Assembly: GCF_000695255.1 (NCBI RefSeq)
Contig: NZ_JMIB01000034.1
Coordinates: 48,730 to 112,729, forward strand
From: Photobacterium galatheae
GTDB taxonomy: Bacteria > Pseudomonadota > Gammaproteobacteria > Enterobacterales > Vibrionaceae
Length of the DNA: 64,000 nt
Reading direction: 5' to 3'
Below are positions 7,991 through 16,757 of this stretch, piece by piece. Positions within the stretch are counted from its first letter, which is position 1. Every line of letters starts with the position of its first letter. Position numbers and translations under genes: made by a program. The notes below the pieces were generated by a model, which saw nothing but the letters and a program-made list of their open reading frames with translations, had not been told where the DNA came from and searched no databases.

Positions 7991-9981
7991 TAGTTTACCT
8001 TGGCTATCGCCCCTTGAATCTGCACCATAGCGCCGGCTTTGACCTGAGTCATAGCGCTGCCTTCCACCGTCACAATTGCGGCTTTGACATCGGCTTTGCC
8101 TTGCCCTTCGACAGTGACCATGGCTGCTTTCATTTCAGCTTTTGCTTGTCCGGTTATCGCCACTTGCGGGGCATTAATCTTAATGCCGCTGGCGCTGATT
8201 TCAATTTTGCTGGTGCCGACTTTCAGCTCAATCTTGCTTTTTCCGCTCAGCGAAATGGTGCTGCCATCGATGGTGACTGAGGACTTAGCGGACAGCCCCA
8301 TATTGGCGCTTGCCTTCAGGTTGAGATCTTTCCCGCTGTCGCCGGTCCAGTCTTCTTTGCTTTTGGTGGTGATGGTTTTGTCACTTTCAACCTGGATGGC
8401 GTCTTTAGCACTCAGAGTCACCGTCTTTTCGACCTGTGTGTTTTTCGTACCTTTGATGGTCGTCAGATGATCGTTGTTGGCCTCCACCAGCAGATCTTTT
8501 TCTGCATGCAGGAAAATATGCTCTTTGTCTTTCTGATCCTCAAAGCGCAGTTCATTGCCTTGTGTGCTGTTCCCTTTGGGGGTTGAGCGGGTTTTCAGGC
8601 CACTTTGTGATGCCGTGCTGTAAGGCGCGGCATTTTTCGTGTTGTAGAGAGAGCCGGTGACGACCGGGCGATCCGGATCGCCGTCAATGTACTGCACCAG
8701 CACTTCATCGCCGACGCGAGGCGTAAACTGAGCGCCAAACCCTTTGCTGGCCAGCCCCTGTGACACCGGCAGCCAGCACGAGCTGTTTTCATCATTTTTA
8801 CCCTGTCTGTCCCAGTGGAGCTGGACTTTGATGCGTCCGGCTTTATCGCGATAAATTTCTTCGCCACTGGGCCCGGTGACCGACGCCGTGTGGATGCTGT
8901 GGACTTTCGGTTTTTCCTGAACCCGCGGACGAAACACTGAGGATGTCGGAATGCAGCTGAACTGGTTGCGGTATACCGGTGTTAAGCTCCCTTCATCGGT
9001 CGAAATATGGTGGGTGAGACGCGTGACGATGTATTCCTGATTCATCGCACTGAGCGGGTGTTGATTCAGGCGGAACTTATACCCACAGGCCACGGCCGCG
9101 ATACTGGAGCTGGCTTTGGAGACAGATTTTTCGGCATCCAGCGCTTCCATCTGCCGTTTGGCGGCATCGCGGGCTTCGTTTTTATTGTCCAGACCTAAAC
9201 CGAACCAGGCTTGTTCAAGACCAGCCGGCGCGGTGTTCAATGCGCTCTTGCGCTCACCACTGTCGAAGACTTCTGCCAGTGCCTGGGTGTGATCTGCTAA
9301 AGAGACTTTGGCGCTGCCGAGACGTGTGGCATGACTCCAGTGGCTGAGTGCGCGGTGCGACGCCTGACTGCCATCCTGATAGTAAAGCGTGGGTTCAGGC
9401 ATGGATTCAAAACGCTGGTTGGCGTCGGCAATCACGACGGCAGGTTTTCCAGACGCATGACGGATATGAAAGTGCCACCCTTCGCTGGCGAGCAGACGGC
9501 GGATGAATTGCTGATCGGTTTCGTCTAGCTGAACACAGTATTCATGCTGTTTGCCGCTGCCTGAGAGCGCAAAAGTGAAATAGTTTTTAAAATCAGAGTC
9601 GCCGAGCAAGGTTTCCAGAATTTGTTTGGTGGTCATATTCTGAAATATCTGACGCTGACGGCGGTAAGCCAGCAGTGACAACGGGTCGGCAACTTCGATC
9701 TGATAGAAATAAAGCTGCTTTTCCTGACTGAACCCGGTGAATTCGATCGACGTACACAGTCCTGAGAAGCAACGGGTTTCCTGAGATTGCTCAAATGAGA
9801 TAGAGACGTTTTTGCCGAGGTGGCTCTCTTTGATCTCCGCGCTTGAAGCGACAGACAGGGAAAAGCGGCAACCTTCAGAAATTGCTTCTTCACCCGTGAA
9901 ATGGGTGACAACATATTGTTTATTGTCCGAGAGTGTCACGGTCAGCGGACGACTTTTTGAAAGCAATTCACTGCTGGTCAT
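7990..9981 (-). CDS. vgrG: VgrG (TssI) spike protein
   Basis: 663 residues. The N-terminal gp27-like part (LTVTLSDNKQYVVTHFTGEE, FQNMTTKQILETLL, QLDETDQQFIRRLLASEGW) is followed by the gp5 OB-fold region (DKAGRIKVQLHWDRQGK, SCWLPVSQGLASKGFGAQF then TPRVGDEVLVQYIDGDPDRP). Next comes the DUF2345-type segment (FEDQKDKEHIFLHAEKDL) and a C-terminal beta-helix of regular short repeats (QVAITGQAKAEMKAAMVTVE). There is no appended toxin domain, so cargo probably rides on PAAR or an adaptor. It is the first gene of a minus-strand operon divergent from the main T6SS operon. Confidence 0.95.
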   Translation of the reverse strand: MTSSELLSKSRPLTVTLSDNKQYVVTHFTGEEAISEGCRFSLSVASSAEIKESHLGKNVSISFEQSQETRCFSGLCTSIEFTGFSQEKQLYFYQIEVADPLSLLAYRRQRQIFQNMTTKQILETLLGDSDFKNYFTFALSGSGKQHEYCVQLDETDQQFIRRLLASEGWHFHIRHASGKPAVVIADANQRFESMPEPTLYYQDGSQASHRALSHWSHATRLGSAKVSLADHTQALAEVFDSGERKSALNTAPAGLEQAWFGLGLDNKNEARDAAKRQMEALDAEKSVSKASSSIAAVACGYKFRLNQHPLSAMNQEYIVTRLTHHISTDEGSLTPVYRNQFSCIPTSSVFRPRVQEKPKVHSIHTASVTGPSGEEIYRDKAGRIKVQLHWDRQGKNDENSSCWLPVSQGLASKGFGAQFTPRVGDEVLVQYIDGDPDRPVVTGSLYNTKNAAPYSTASQSGLKTRSTPKGNSTQGNELRFEDQKDKEHIFLHAEKDLLVEANNDHLTTIKGTKNTQVEKTVTLSAKDAIQVESDKTITTKSKEDWTGDSGKDLNLKASANMGLSAKSSVTIDGSTISLSGKSKIELKVGTSKIEISASGIKINAPQVAITGQAKAEMKAAMVTVEGQGKADVKAAIVTVEGSAMTQVKAGAMVQIQGAIAKVN

Positions 9982-10937
9982 ATTTCTTCATTTCCTGTAA
10001 GCGAAAAGTGGTTTTTTGCTTCAATAAAAATCACATCAACATCAAAGTGAACGCTTGATAAACACTTCGGTGAATCAGTATTGGAAGAGAGTGAAGGTCA
10101 AAGAGTAAAGCGCAATCATTCGTTAATTTATGGTTTGTGTGTTTGGAATTCAAGCCATCAAACGTCATTTATGTCTTGCCTGATGTTTTTTTATGGGGTG
10201 CGGTTCAAATGTAATCGATTATTTTCAGGTAGAGTAAAAATACTAAATTAACTTTATTCACAATATTATCCATTTTCGGATTTTCGATTGAACAATGTTT
10301 ATATGAAACATTATCCATTCTGTTTTTTCTTTTACGTATGCTGCGGTAAGGATGTGTGAAATGGACATCAGTGATAGAGGGGTGATTTGCATTTAAGTTG
10401 CTGTTTTTATTTGAGTTAGCTTCTGTTTTTCAACGGTTTGTATCATTTCTGATGACCTAAATGCCACCTAAATGTGGCGTGAATGTGCCTTTTTAATATG
10501 GAATGTCTGGATATAATTGACTCAATTTTGAATCCGAAAATCGCCTGAATTAAAAAATAAAAACGAATGAAATTAAAGGTGAGTTTGATGGTCAAAATAA
10601 AGATATTAGCTATCTGGTCTGATTTGTTTTAACCGAAAAGTATGTTCTCAATTTTATTTTAAGACTCATCAGAATGTGATGTTTTAATATTTCGCTAAAT
10701 TAGAATTTACGCATATTAGTTTTTTTCTGGTCTCTGGGTTCATCGGTTTTTCATCATGTTTATCTGCTCGTTTCGGCGATAGATAAAAAATGTGACGTAT
10801 ATTAATCGACATGCTGTGATTTCAGTCATTACAGCGGGTGAGGAATTCTTTTGCTCAAACCCTGACTGGGAACGGTCTTGCAAATTCACAGCGCAAGTGC
10901 ACAACGCAAATTGACAACAAGCATACGCAGGTAAAGC
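9982..10937. other. AT-rich divergent regulatory region between vgrG and tssA
   Basis: About 955 bp with no supportable gene and clearly higher AT content than the flanking operons. Visible elements are a perfect 7-bp inverted repeat AATGTTT-ATATG-AAACATT at 10294-10312, two copies of ATTATCCATTNT (near 10265 and 10311), and a sigma-54-type promoter at 10867-10882 close to tssA. The AT-rich character would suit silencing by H-NS-like proteins, but that is inference. No sigma-54 element was found facing vgrG. Confidence 0.6.
10867..10882 (+). promoter_or_regulatory. Sigma-54-type -24/-12 promoter for the T6SS operon
   Basis: TGGGAACGGTCTTGCA matches the TGGCAC-N5-TTGCA consensus with exact GG/GC spacing. 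Both the TGG and the TTGCA are intact. It ends 55 bp before the tssA start. Many T6SS operons depend on sigma-54 and an enhancer-binding protein of the VasH type. No such activator is encoded in this window. Confidence 0.65.
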
Positions 10938-12323
10938 ATGCCGTTTTCGAAATTACAGATTGAACAGCTCTCAGCACCCATCGCATCAGACGCCGTTTGT
11001 GGACGTTATCTCAAACTGGATAAAAGTGCTTTTCGCCCGCTGAGAAACGAATTCAATGTCGCGCAGACCGCACTGCGCAAGCTGAGCCAGAACCCAGATG
11101 AAGATGAGATAGAAGCGCTGCAAAAAGCCTGTCTGGCCAGTTGGGAGACCCTTTCTGCGACTTTGTTGAATCAATTTCAGACCACCACCCGGGATATTGA
11201 GCTGATCGCCTGGTTTATTACCGCTCAGGTTTTGCTGGATGCATCGCTGGACAGTGCGGCAAACGCGCTGGAATGGCTGGCCGGTCTGACTGAACAGCAC
11301 TGGGATCAACTGAACCCGGTGTTGCCTCAGGAAAATCTCAAGTCACAAGCACCGGACCAACAGGCGCGTGAGCAGGCTGAAGCCAAGGTGAAAGCCTTTT
11401 TCCAGTTGATTGGCGACAGTGAAGAAAGCTCAATTCTTTATGCGCCACTGCTCCAACAGACGCTGGTTGGAAACATGTCGTTTTACGACTACCTCAGTGC
11501 GGAACGGCGAGGAGAGCTGAGCCAGCTTAAAGGGCAGGTTGCCGCCCTGGTGGCACAGCAACGGACGGAGATTCAGCAACGCCTGGACAACACGGTTCGC
11601 TGTGTTGAGCAAGTTGAGCGCTTAAGTGCGGCGGTACAACAGCAGACGCAAAGTGCAGGTGCCACCGCGGTCAACTTTGGTTTCGTCAAAGCCTTGTTTA
11701 CCCGGTTAGAGCAGGCGCTGCATCAGCTATCCGGTATGAAACCGTCTCAGAAAGCCGGCACTGCTCCCGTTGTGACAACGGCAGGACAACCGGAAAGTAC
11801 GGCGGAAATTCAGGAAGTGAACGATTTTGCACCGTCTCAGGCCGCGCCGGCTTATACCCTGTCCGGTGCGCCTTTGAGTCTGAGTGCCGGTAATCTTCCT
11901 CAGGTCGCACTGGCGAACAATATGAACCGCGATCTGGCCTTCCACCTGCTGCGTGAAATTTCAGACTATTTTCGCCAGAGCGAGCCGCACAGCCCGGTGT
12001 CATTTCTGCTGGAAAAAGCCATCCGCTGGGGCTATCTGCCGCTGCCGGAGCTGCTGCAGGAAATGATGGCTGAGCAAGGCGAAGATACCTTAAGCAAAAT
12101 TTTTAATGCCGCCGGCCTGAATCATCTTGATCAGGTACAGCTGCCTGACGTGGCGCTTCCAACGGCCGGCGTTGAAAACACTTCGGTACACGAAAAGACT
12201 CCTCCCGTAACTGAGTCGACGCGTATTGAAAAGCATGTATCACAGACTTCCACTGCTGATACCCAACTCCAACAAAAAAGTGAAAGTCACGAGCAACCGG
12301 GCTCAACAGCCCTGCGTTGGTAA
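10938..12323 (+). CDS. tssA: TssA, T6SS tail-assembly cap protein
   Basis: 461 residues. The N-terminal ImpA_N domain occupies about residues 1-200 and includes GRYLKLDKSAFRPLRNEFN, IAWFITAQVLLDASL and EWLAGLTEQHWDQLNPVLP. A linker and coiled-coil-like middle follow. The C-terminal block, with LAFHLLREISDYFRQSEPHS and SFLLEKAIRWGYLPLPELLQ, is typical of TssA proteins that prime and cap the growing sheath. The last 50 residues are polar and low-complexity. It is the first gene of the operon, 55 bp after the sigma-54-type element, and is followed by hcp after 31 bp. Confidence 0.9.
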   Translation: MPFSKLQIEQLSAPIASDAVCGRYLKLDKSAFRPLRNEFNVAQTALRKLSQNPDEDEIEALQKACLASWETLSATLLNQFQTTTRDIELIAWFITAQVLLDASLDSAANALEWLAGLTEQHWDQLNPVLPQENLKSQAPDQQAREQAEAKVKAFFQLIGDSEESSILYAPLLQQTLVGNMSFYDYLSAERRGELSQLKGQVAALVAQQRTEIQQRLDNTVRCVEQVERLSAAVQQQTQSAGATAVNFGFVKALFTRLEQALHQLSGMKPSQKAGTAPVVTTAGQPESTAEIQEVNDFAPSQAAPAYTLSGAPLSLSAGNLPQVALANNMNRDLAFHLLREISDYFRQSEPHSPVSFLLEKAIRWGYLPLPELLQEMMAEQGEDTLSKIFNAAGLNHLDQVQLPDVALPTAGVENTSVHEKTPPVTESTRIEKHVSQTSTADTQLQQKSESHEQPGSTALRW

Positions 12324-12354
12324 GTGAACATCTTATAGATAAGGAAGAACGAAT

Positions 12355-12873
12355 ATGGCAAGTATCTACATGCGTATTGATGGCGTCGATGTGAAAGGCG
12401 GTGCCACGGTTGAAGGTCTGGAAGGTAACGGCTGGTTTGCTATCTCTTCCTATTCCTGGGGCGGTGTTCGTAACGTCGCGATGGACATCGGTAATGGTAA
12501 CAACGCGGACTCCGGCATGGTGGCCATGAGCGAAGTGAACCTGTCAAAACAGGTTGATGGCGCTTCAGAAGACCTGCTGTCTTTCCTGTTTAACCCGGGT
12601 AAAGAAGGGAAAACCGTTGAGATCGCATTCACCAAGCCTGAGTCAGACGGCTCCGGTGCAAAACTGTACTTCCAGGTGAAACTGTCGAATGCACGTCTGG
12701 TGTCTTACAACGTGAGCGGCAGCGATGGCACTCAGCCATACGAGAGCATTTCTCTGTCTTACGTTGAGATTTCTCAGAAGCACAACTACGAGCTGGAAGG
12801 CGGTGAAGTCAAAGATGGCGGCATCGTGACTTACAACCTGCCACAGGGCAAGTTGCTGTCAGGCTCTAAATAA
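12355..12873 (+). CDS. hcp: Hcp (TssD), T6SS inner-tube protein
   Basis: 172 residues, the usual Hcp length. It begins MASIYMRIDGVDVKGGAT and contains SYSWGGVRNVAMDIGNG, KQVDGASEDLLSFLF and the final strand VTYNLPQGKLLSG. Hcp hexamers stack into the tube that is fired by the sheath and can carry effectors. AAGGAAG lies upstream of the ATG. A strong hairpin follows immediately, which would let hcp mRNA accumulate above its downstream neighbours. Confidence 0.95.
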   Translation: MASIYMRIDGVDVKGGATVEGLEGNGWFAISSYSWGGVRNVAMDIGNGNNADSGMVAMSEVNLSKQVDGASEDLLSFLFNPGKEGKTVEIAFTKPESDGSGAKLYFQVKLSNARLVSYNVSGSDGTQPYESISLSYVEISQKHNYELEGGEVKDGGIVTYNLPQGKLLSGSK

Positions 12874-12882
12874 CCTTTGCCG

Positions 12883-12907
12883 GAAGCTCCATCTGAGATG
12901 GAGCTTC
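12883..12907 (+). terminator. Hairpin attenuator between hcp and tssB
   Basis: A perfect 11-bp stem (GAAGCTCCATC at 12883-12893, GATGGAGCTTC at 12897-12907) with a TGA loop, followed by TTCTCTC. It lies 10 bp after the hcp stop and is likely a partial terminator or an RNase-protecting 3' end for a separate hcp transcript. Confidence 0.7.
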
Positions 12908-12943
12908 TTCTCTCGATGCAAATTCTGAACTAGGGACACCGTT

Positions 12944-13453
12944 ATGGCATTGAATTCACAACATAAACGCGTCAGCAAAAACCGCGTCAGCATTACCTAC
13001 GATGTTGAAACGAATGGCTCAGTCGAGACCAAAGAGCTACCGTTCGTGGTCGGCGTGATCGGTGACTTCTCCGGCCACAAACCAGAGTCTGAAAAAGTGG
13101 ATCTTGAAGAGCGTGAGTTTACCGGTATCGATAAAGACAACTTCGATACGGTGATGGGCACCATCCATCCGCGTCTTTCGTACAAAGTCGACAATAAACT
13201 GGCCAACGATGACAGCCAGTTCGAAGTGAATTTGAGCTTCCGCTCGATGAAAGATTTCCACCCGGAGAATCTGGTTGAACAGATTGATCCGCTGAAACAA
13301 CTGGTTGAAACCCGGAATCAACTGAAAGTACTGCTGAGCAAAGCGGATCGTTCACGCGATCTGGAGCGTTTGCTGAAGGAAGTGCTGCAAAGTGCGGATG
13401 CCATTCAAGGGCTTGCGCAGGAACTGGGTCTGGATAAAGAGGGAGCGGAATAA
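12944..13453 (+). CDS. tssB: TssB (VipA), small contractile-sheath subunit
   Basis: 169 residues. It contains the family core VSITYDVETNGSVETKELP, FVVGVIGDFSGHKP and LSFRSMKDFHPENLVEQID, and the C-terminal helix RNQLKVLLSKADRSRDLE. It pairs with TssC to form the sheath. The start has a GGGAC ribosome site. The stop overlaps the tssC ATG (TAATG). Confidence 0.95.
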   Translation: MALNSQHKRVSKNRVSITYDVETNGSVETKELPFVVGVIGDFSGHKPESEKVDLEEREFTGIDKDNFDTVMGTIHPRLSYKVDNKLANDDSQFEVNLSFRSMKDFHPENLVEQIDPLKQLVETRNQLKVLLSKADRSRDLERLLKEVLQSADAIQGLAQELGLDKEGAE

Positions 13454-14934
13454 TGTCTGTCGAACAACAAACCGCCACGCAGGGCGCTGCTGAAGCTGAA
13501 GCGTCGCTGAGTTTTCTTGATCGTGCCATCACCGCAACCGCACAAACACCGGTGGATACCACCAAAGAATTGCTGAGCATTCTGACGTCGCAGGCACTGG
13601 AAGGCACGGTGACCTGGGACAAAAACCTGACGCTGACGATTGAGAAAGCCATCAGCGCACTGGATGAAAAAATTTCAGAACAGTTGTCTTCGGTCATGAA
13701 GAACAATGACTTCCAGAAACTGGAAGGCACCTGGCTGGGCTTGCAGAAGCTGGTCAAAAACAGCGAACTCGGTCCGGATCTGAAGATCAAACTGGCCGAC
13801 TACACCAAAGATGAGCTGCTTGAGCAGTTTGAAGACGCGCCGGCGATCGATCGCAGCCGCTTTTTCACCATGGTCTATCAGGAAGAGTTCGGCACAGCAG
13901 GCGGCCAGCCTTACGGTGTTCTGCTGGGAGATTACGAATTCGGTTACGGCGACGAAGACGTCGCATTGCTGCGTTATATGGGCGAAGTGGCTTCAGCATC
14001 TCATGCACCCTTCATCGCTGCCGCCAATGCCAGCATGTTTGATTTCAACTCGTTTGCCACCTTTGCAGACGGGAAACCAGTCGCAGCAGGGTTTGACTCC
14101 CCGGCTTACGCGAGCTGGAACGCATTCCGCGCCAGCGATGATTCACGCTATGTCGCGCTGACGCTGCCGAAAACCATGGCGCGCCTGCCGTACGGTTCCG
14201 CGACCATTCCGGTGAAATCATTCGATTTTGAAGAGCTGAAGACCCGTGACAACGGCCAGCAAATCGTTTCTTCAGACAAAGATTTCGTCTGGAGTAACGC
14301 GGCATACGAATTTGGTCTGCTGCTGACGCAGGCATACACCCAGTACGGTTGGTGTACGGCCATTCGCGGCACGGAAAACGGCGGTAAAGTCGAAAACCTG
14401 CCGAACTTCACCTACCACTCGGATGCCGGTGATCTGCTCCAGCAGTGTCCGACGCAGGTGAACCTGACTGATGAGCGCGAAAAAGAGCTCAGCGATCTGG
14501 GCTTCCTGCCGCTGGTTCACTATAAAAACACCAACTACGCGGTGTTCATGGGTGCACAGACGACGCATAAGCCGAAAACCTATACCGACGCGGATGCGAC
14601 GGCCAACGCCGCGATTTCAGCACGTCTGCCGTACACCATGGCCAGCAGCCGAATCGCCCAGTACCTGAAGGTGATGGGGCGTGACCGGATTGGTTCGAAC
14701 CTGGATCCGAACGATGTTGAGAAAGATCTCAACACCTGGATTCACCAGTACGTGAACCCGAACGCCATCGGCAACGAAGCCAAAGCGCGTCACCCGCTGG
14801 TGGAAGCGAAAGTGACCGTTGAAGAGCAGGCCGGTCGTCCGGGCGCGTATTCTGCGGTTGCCTATCTTCGCCCTTGGTTACAGATGGAAGAATTGACGAC
14901 CTCGCTTCGTATGGTCGCCAATATTCCGGGTTAA
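13453..14934 (+). CDS. tssC: TssC (VipB), large contractile-sheath subunit
   Basis: 493 residues, the normal length. Family blocks are LEGTWLGLQKLVKNSELGPD, FGTAGGQPYGVLLGDYEFG, RLPYGSATIPVKSFDFEE, VWSNAAYEFGLLLTQAYTQY and the C-terminal RHPLVEAKVTVEEQAGRPGA. With TssB it forms the sheath whose contraction drives the Hcp tube outward and which ClpV later recycles. A hairpin follows before the second tssC-like gene. Confidence 0.95.
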   Translation: MSVEQQTATQGAAEAEASLSFLDRAITATAQTPVDTTKELLSILTSQALEGTVTWDKNLTLTIEKAISALDEKISEQLSSVMKNNDFQKLEGTWLGLQKLVKNSELGPDLKIKLADYTKDELLEQFEDAPAIDRSRFFTMVYQEEFGTAGGQPYGVLLGDYEFGYGDEDVALLRYMGEVASASHAPFIAAANASMFDFNSFATFADGKPVAAGFDSPAYASWNAFRASDDSRYVALTLPKTMARLPYGSATIPVKSFDFEELKTRDNGQQIVSSDKDFVWSNAAYEFGLLLTQAYTQYGWCTAIRGTENGGKVENLPNFTYHSDAGDLLQQCPTQVNLTDEREKELSDLGFLPLVHYKNTNYAVFMGAQTTHKPKTYTDADATANAAISARLPYTMASSRIAQYLKVMGRDRIGSNLDPNDVEKDLNTWIHQYVNPNAIGNEAKARHPLVEAKVTVEEQAGRPGAYSAVAYLRPWLQMEELTTSLRMVANIPG

Positions 14935-14938
14935 TCCG

Positions 14939-14963
14939 ATTCGGAGGCGGACAGCCTCCGAAT
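14939..14963 (+). terminator. Hairpin between tssC and the second tssC-like gene
   Basis: A perfect 10-bp stem (ATTCGGAGGC at 14939-14948, GCCTCCGAAT at 14954-14963) with a GGACA loop, followed by GTTTTGA. It is a likely partial terminator that lowers expression of the downstream baseplate genes relative to the sheath genes. Confidence 0.65.
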
Positions 14964-14982
14964 GTTTTGAATTGAGCAGTCG

Positions 14983-16344
14983 ATGACAACACACCCTCAG
15001 CACACAGCGATGCCCCCAATGCTTGCGAACCTGCCCTGGCAGGCGCTGTTGGCGTGCGCCAGGAACCAGTCGACGGCTCAATTCAAAGCCCAACTGACTC
15101 GTCTGATTGCCGAGCTGGACAAGGCCGTGAGTGAGCAGTTATCGGCCGTGATTCAGCATGAACACTTTAAGCAGTTAGAAGCGTCCTGGCTTGGACTCGC
15201 TTCGCTGACTGCACTGCCGGTCTCTCAGCGCCGGGTCAAAATCAAACTGCTCGATCTGAGCTGGCACATGGTCTCAAGTGACCTCAATTACTCGTTCGAT
15301 CTCAAACAGAGTGCGCTGTACAAAAAACTCTATGCCAGAGAGTTTGATACCGCAGGCGGCACGCCATTTGGCATGGTGATGGTCGATCACAAAGTGACCT
15401 CTGATTACGGGGATGAGCTGGGCTACGATGACCTGTATACCCTGCAGTTGCTCTCTGAACTGGGCGAACTGGCCTTGTGTCCGGTCGTGATGGGCGTGGA
15501 TGAGCACTTCTTTGGTGACGATCAGAGCCGTCAGCTGCATGACAGCGCGAGAGCGGAGCGGATCGTCAACAGCCGTGATTTTGCTTCCTGGCAACTGCTG
15601 CGTGATAAACCTTCTGCACGTTTTCTGCATCTGGTGTTGCCGGAATATTTACAGCGCCCGCCTTATCAACAGTACCCCGCAGGTTTCCTCTTCAGTGAAA
15701 CGCAGGGCCGTGAGCAGGCATTGTGGGGCAACAGCGCTTACCTGCTGACCAGCAATGTCATCCGCGAATTTGACCGGATCAGCTGGTTTGGTTTCCTGCG
15801 TTCTTACGATGAGTTTGCTGCGTTCGGCGCGATTGTGGCGTCGTCGGCGTCGGTCCAGGCCAAAGTCGACCTGTATAGCGAAGATGACGGCTTCTGGGCG
15901 CAGCAGGGGTTTGTTCCGCTGACCAGTTTATATCTGAGCGGACACAAAGGCTTTTTCAGTAATCAGTCGGTCTGGCGTGCGCCGAATGAAGCGACCCGCC
16001 AGCTTGGCATGCTGCAGACGAACCTGATGGCGTGCCGGTTTGGTCATTACATCAAAGCACAGATTCGGGATCAGATTGGCCGTTATGACAGCGCGGAAGA
16101 TTGTAAGCGCAGTCTGGAGCGCTGGCTACAGAACTACATCAGTGAAGTGGATTACGGCGAAGACTCAATCATGGCGCGCTATCCGCTGAAGTCCTGTCAG
16201 GTCCGGATCGAGGAATCGCCTCATGACCGGACCCGCTACCTGTGTGAAATCATGCTTCAGCCGCAGTATCAGTACGAAATGATGGATGCTCAGGTGGTGC
16301 TGACGACCTCTGTATCCGGTCAGGATATCGGAGCACGCCCATGA
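14983..16344 (+). CDS. Second TssC-like sheath protein
   Basis: 453 residues, paralogous to the preceding tssC. Shared layout includes LEASWLGLASL, ALYKKLYAREFDTAGGTPFG, ALWGNSAYLLTSNVIREFDR and a C-terminal block with SCQVRIEESPHDRTRYLCE. Family knowledge: some T6SS clusters, for example in Agrobacterium and Rhizobium, carry two TssC proteins (ImpC/ImpD, or TssC40/TssC41). It may be a variant sheath subunit or act near the baseplate. The ribosome site is weak. The stop overlaps the tssE ATG (ATGA). Confidence 0.85.
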   Translation: MTTHPQHTAMPPMLANLPWQALLACARNQSTAQFKAQLTRLIAELDKAVSEQLSAVIQHEHFKQLEASWLGLASLTALPVSQRRVKIKLLDLSWHMVSSDLNYSFDLKQSALYKKLYAREFDTAGGTPFGMVMVDHKVTSDYGDELGYDDLYTLQLLSELGELALCPVVMGVDEHFFGDDQSRQLHDSARAERIVNSRDFASWQLLRDKPSARFLHLVLPEYLQRPPYQQYPAGFLFSETQGREQALWGNSAYLLTSNVIREFDRISWFGFLRSYDEFAAFGAIVASSASVQAKVDLYSEDDGFWAQQGFVPLTSLYLSGHKGFFSNQSVWRAPNEATRQLGMLQTNLMACRFGHYIKAQIRDQIGRYDSAEDCKRSLERWLQNYISEVDYGEDSIMARYPLKSCQVRIEESPHDRTRYLCEIMLQPQYQYEMMDAQVVLTTSVSGQDIGARP

Positions 16345-16757
16345 GCCTCATGGCCAAGCTGACGCAGCACTGGAACGACGACATCGACAGTGTGCGTGAC
16401 GCCATTGTCGACAACGTCTGTACGCTGATCTCCAGCCGTGCACCGATCTGGCCGGCCACGGACAACAGTGGCGAAGGGACCATCACCAATCTGGGGATGC
16501 GGAATCTGGCCCGCTCACAGAGTAAGTCGAACAGTGATGTGATCGTGACAGAAATTGCCAGTTTGATCCGCCTGTATGAACCACGCCTGAGTCAGGTTGA
16601 GATCGAGGTTCAGGCGCATCAATCGGCCCAGAATCAGCTGTGTTTTCGTCTTTCGGCAGTGATGCATTCTGAGCTGGGTGAAGAAGCGATTGTGCTGGAC
16701 TCCTTTCTGGATCTTGGCAGCAACAAACTCGATGTAAGGAAGTCGAATCTTGTCTGA
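16341..16757 (+). CDS. tssE: TssE, baseplate gp25-like protein
   Basis: 138 residues. The gp25-like core includes VRDAIVDNVCTLISSRAP, TITNLGMRNLARSQSKSNSD and IRLYEPRLSQVEIEVQAHQS, ending with SFLDLGSNKLDVRKSNL. TssE is the wedge component that links the baseplate to the sheath. A second in-frame Met lies four codons in. It overlaps the preceding stop by 4 bp and the tssF start by 8 bp. Confidence 0.9.
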   Translation: MSLMAKLTQHWNDDIDSVRDAIVDNVCTLISSRAPIWPATDNSGEGTITNLGMRNLARSQSKSNSDVIVTEIASLIRLYEPRLSQVEIEVQAHQSAQNQLCFRLSAVMHSELGEEAIVLDSFLDLGSNKLDVRKSNLV

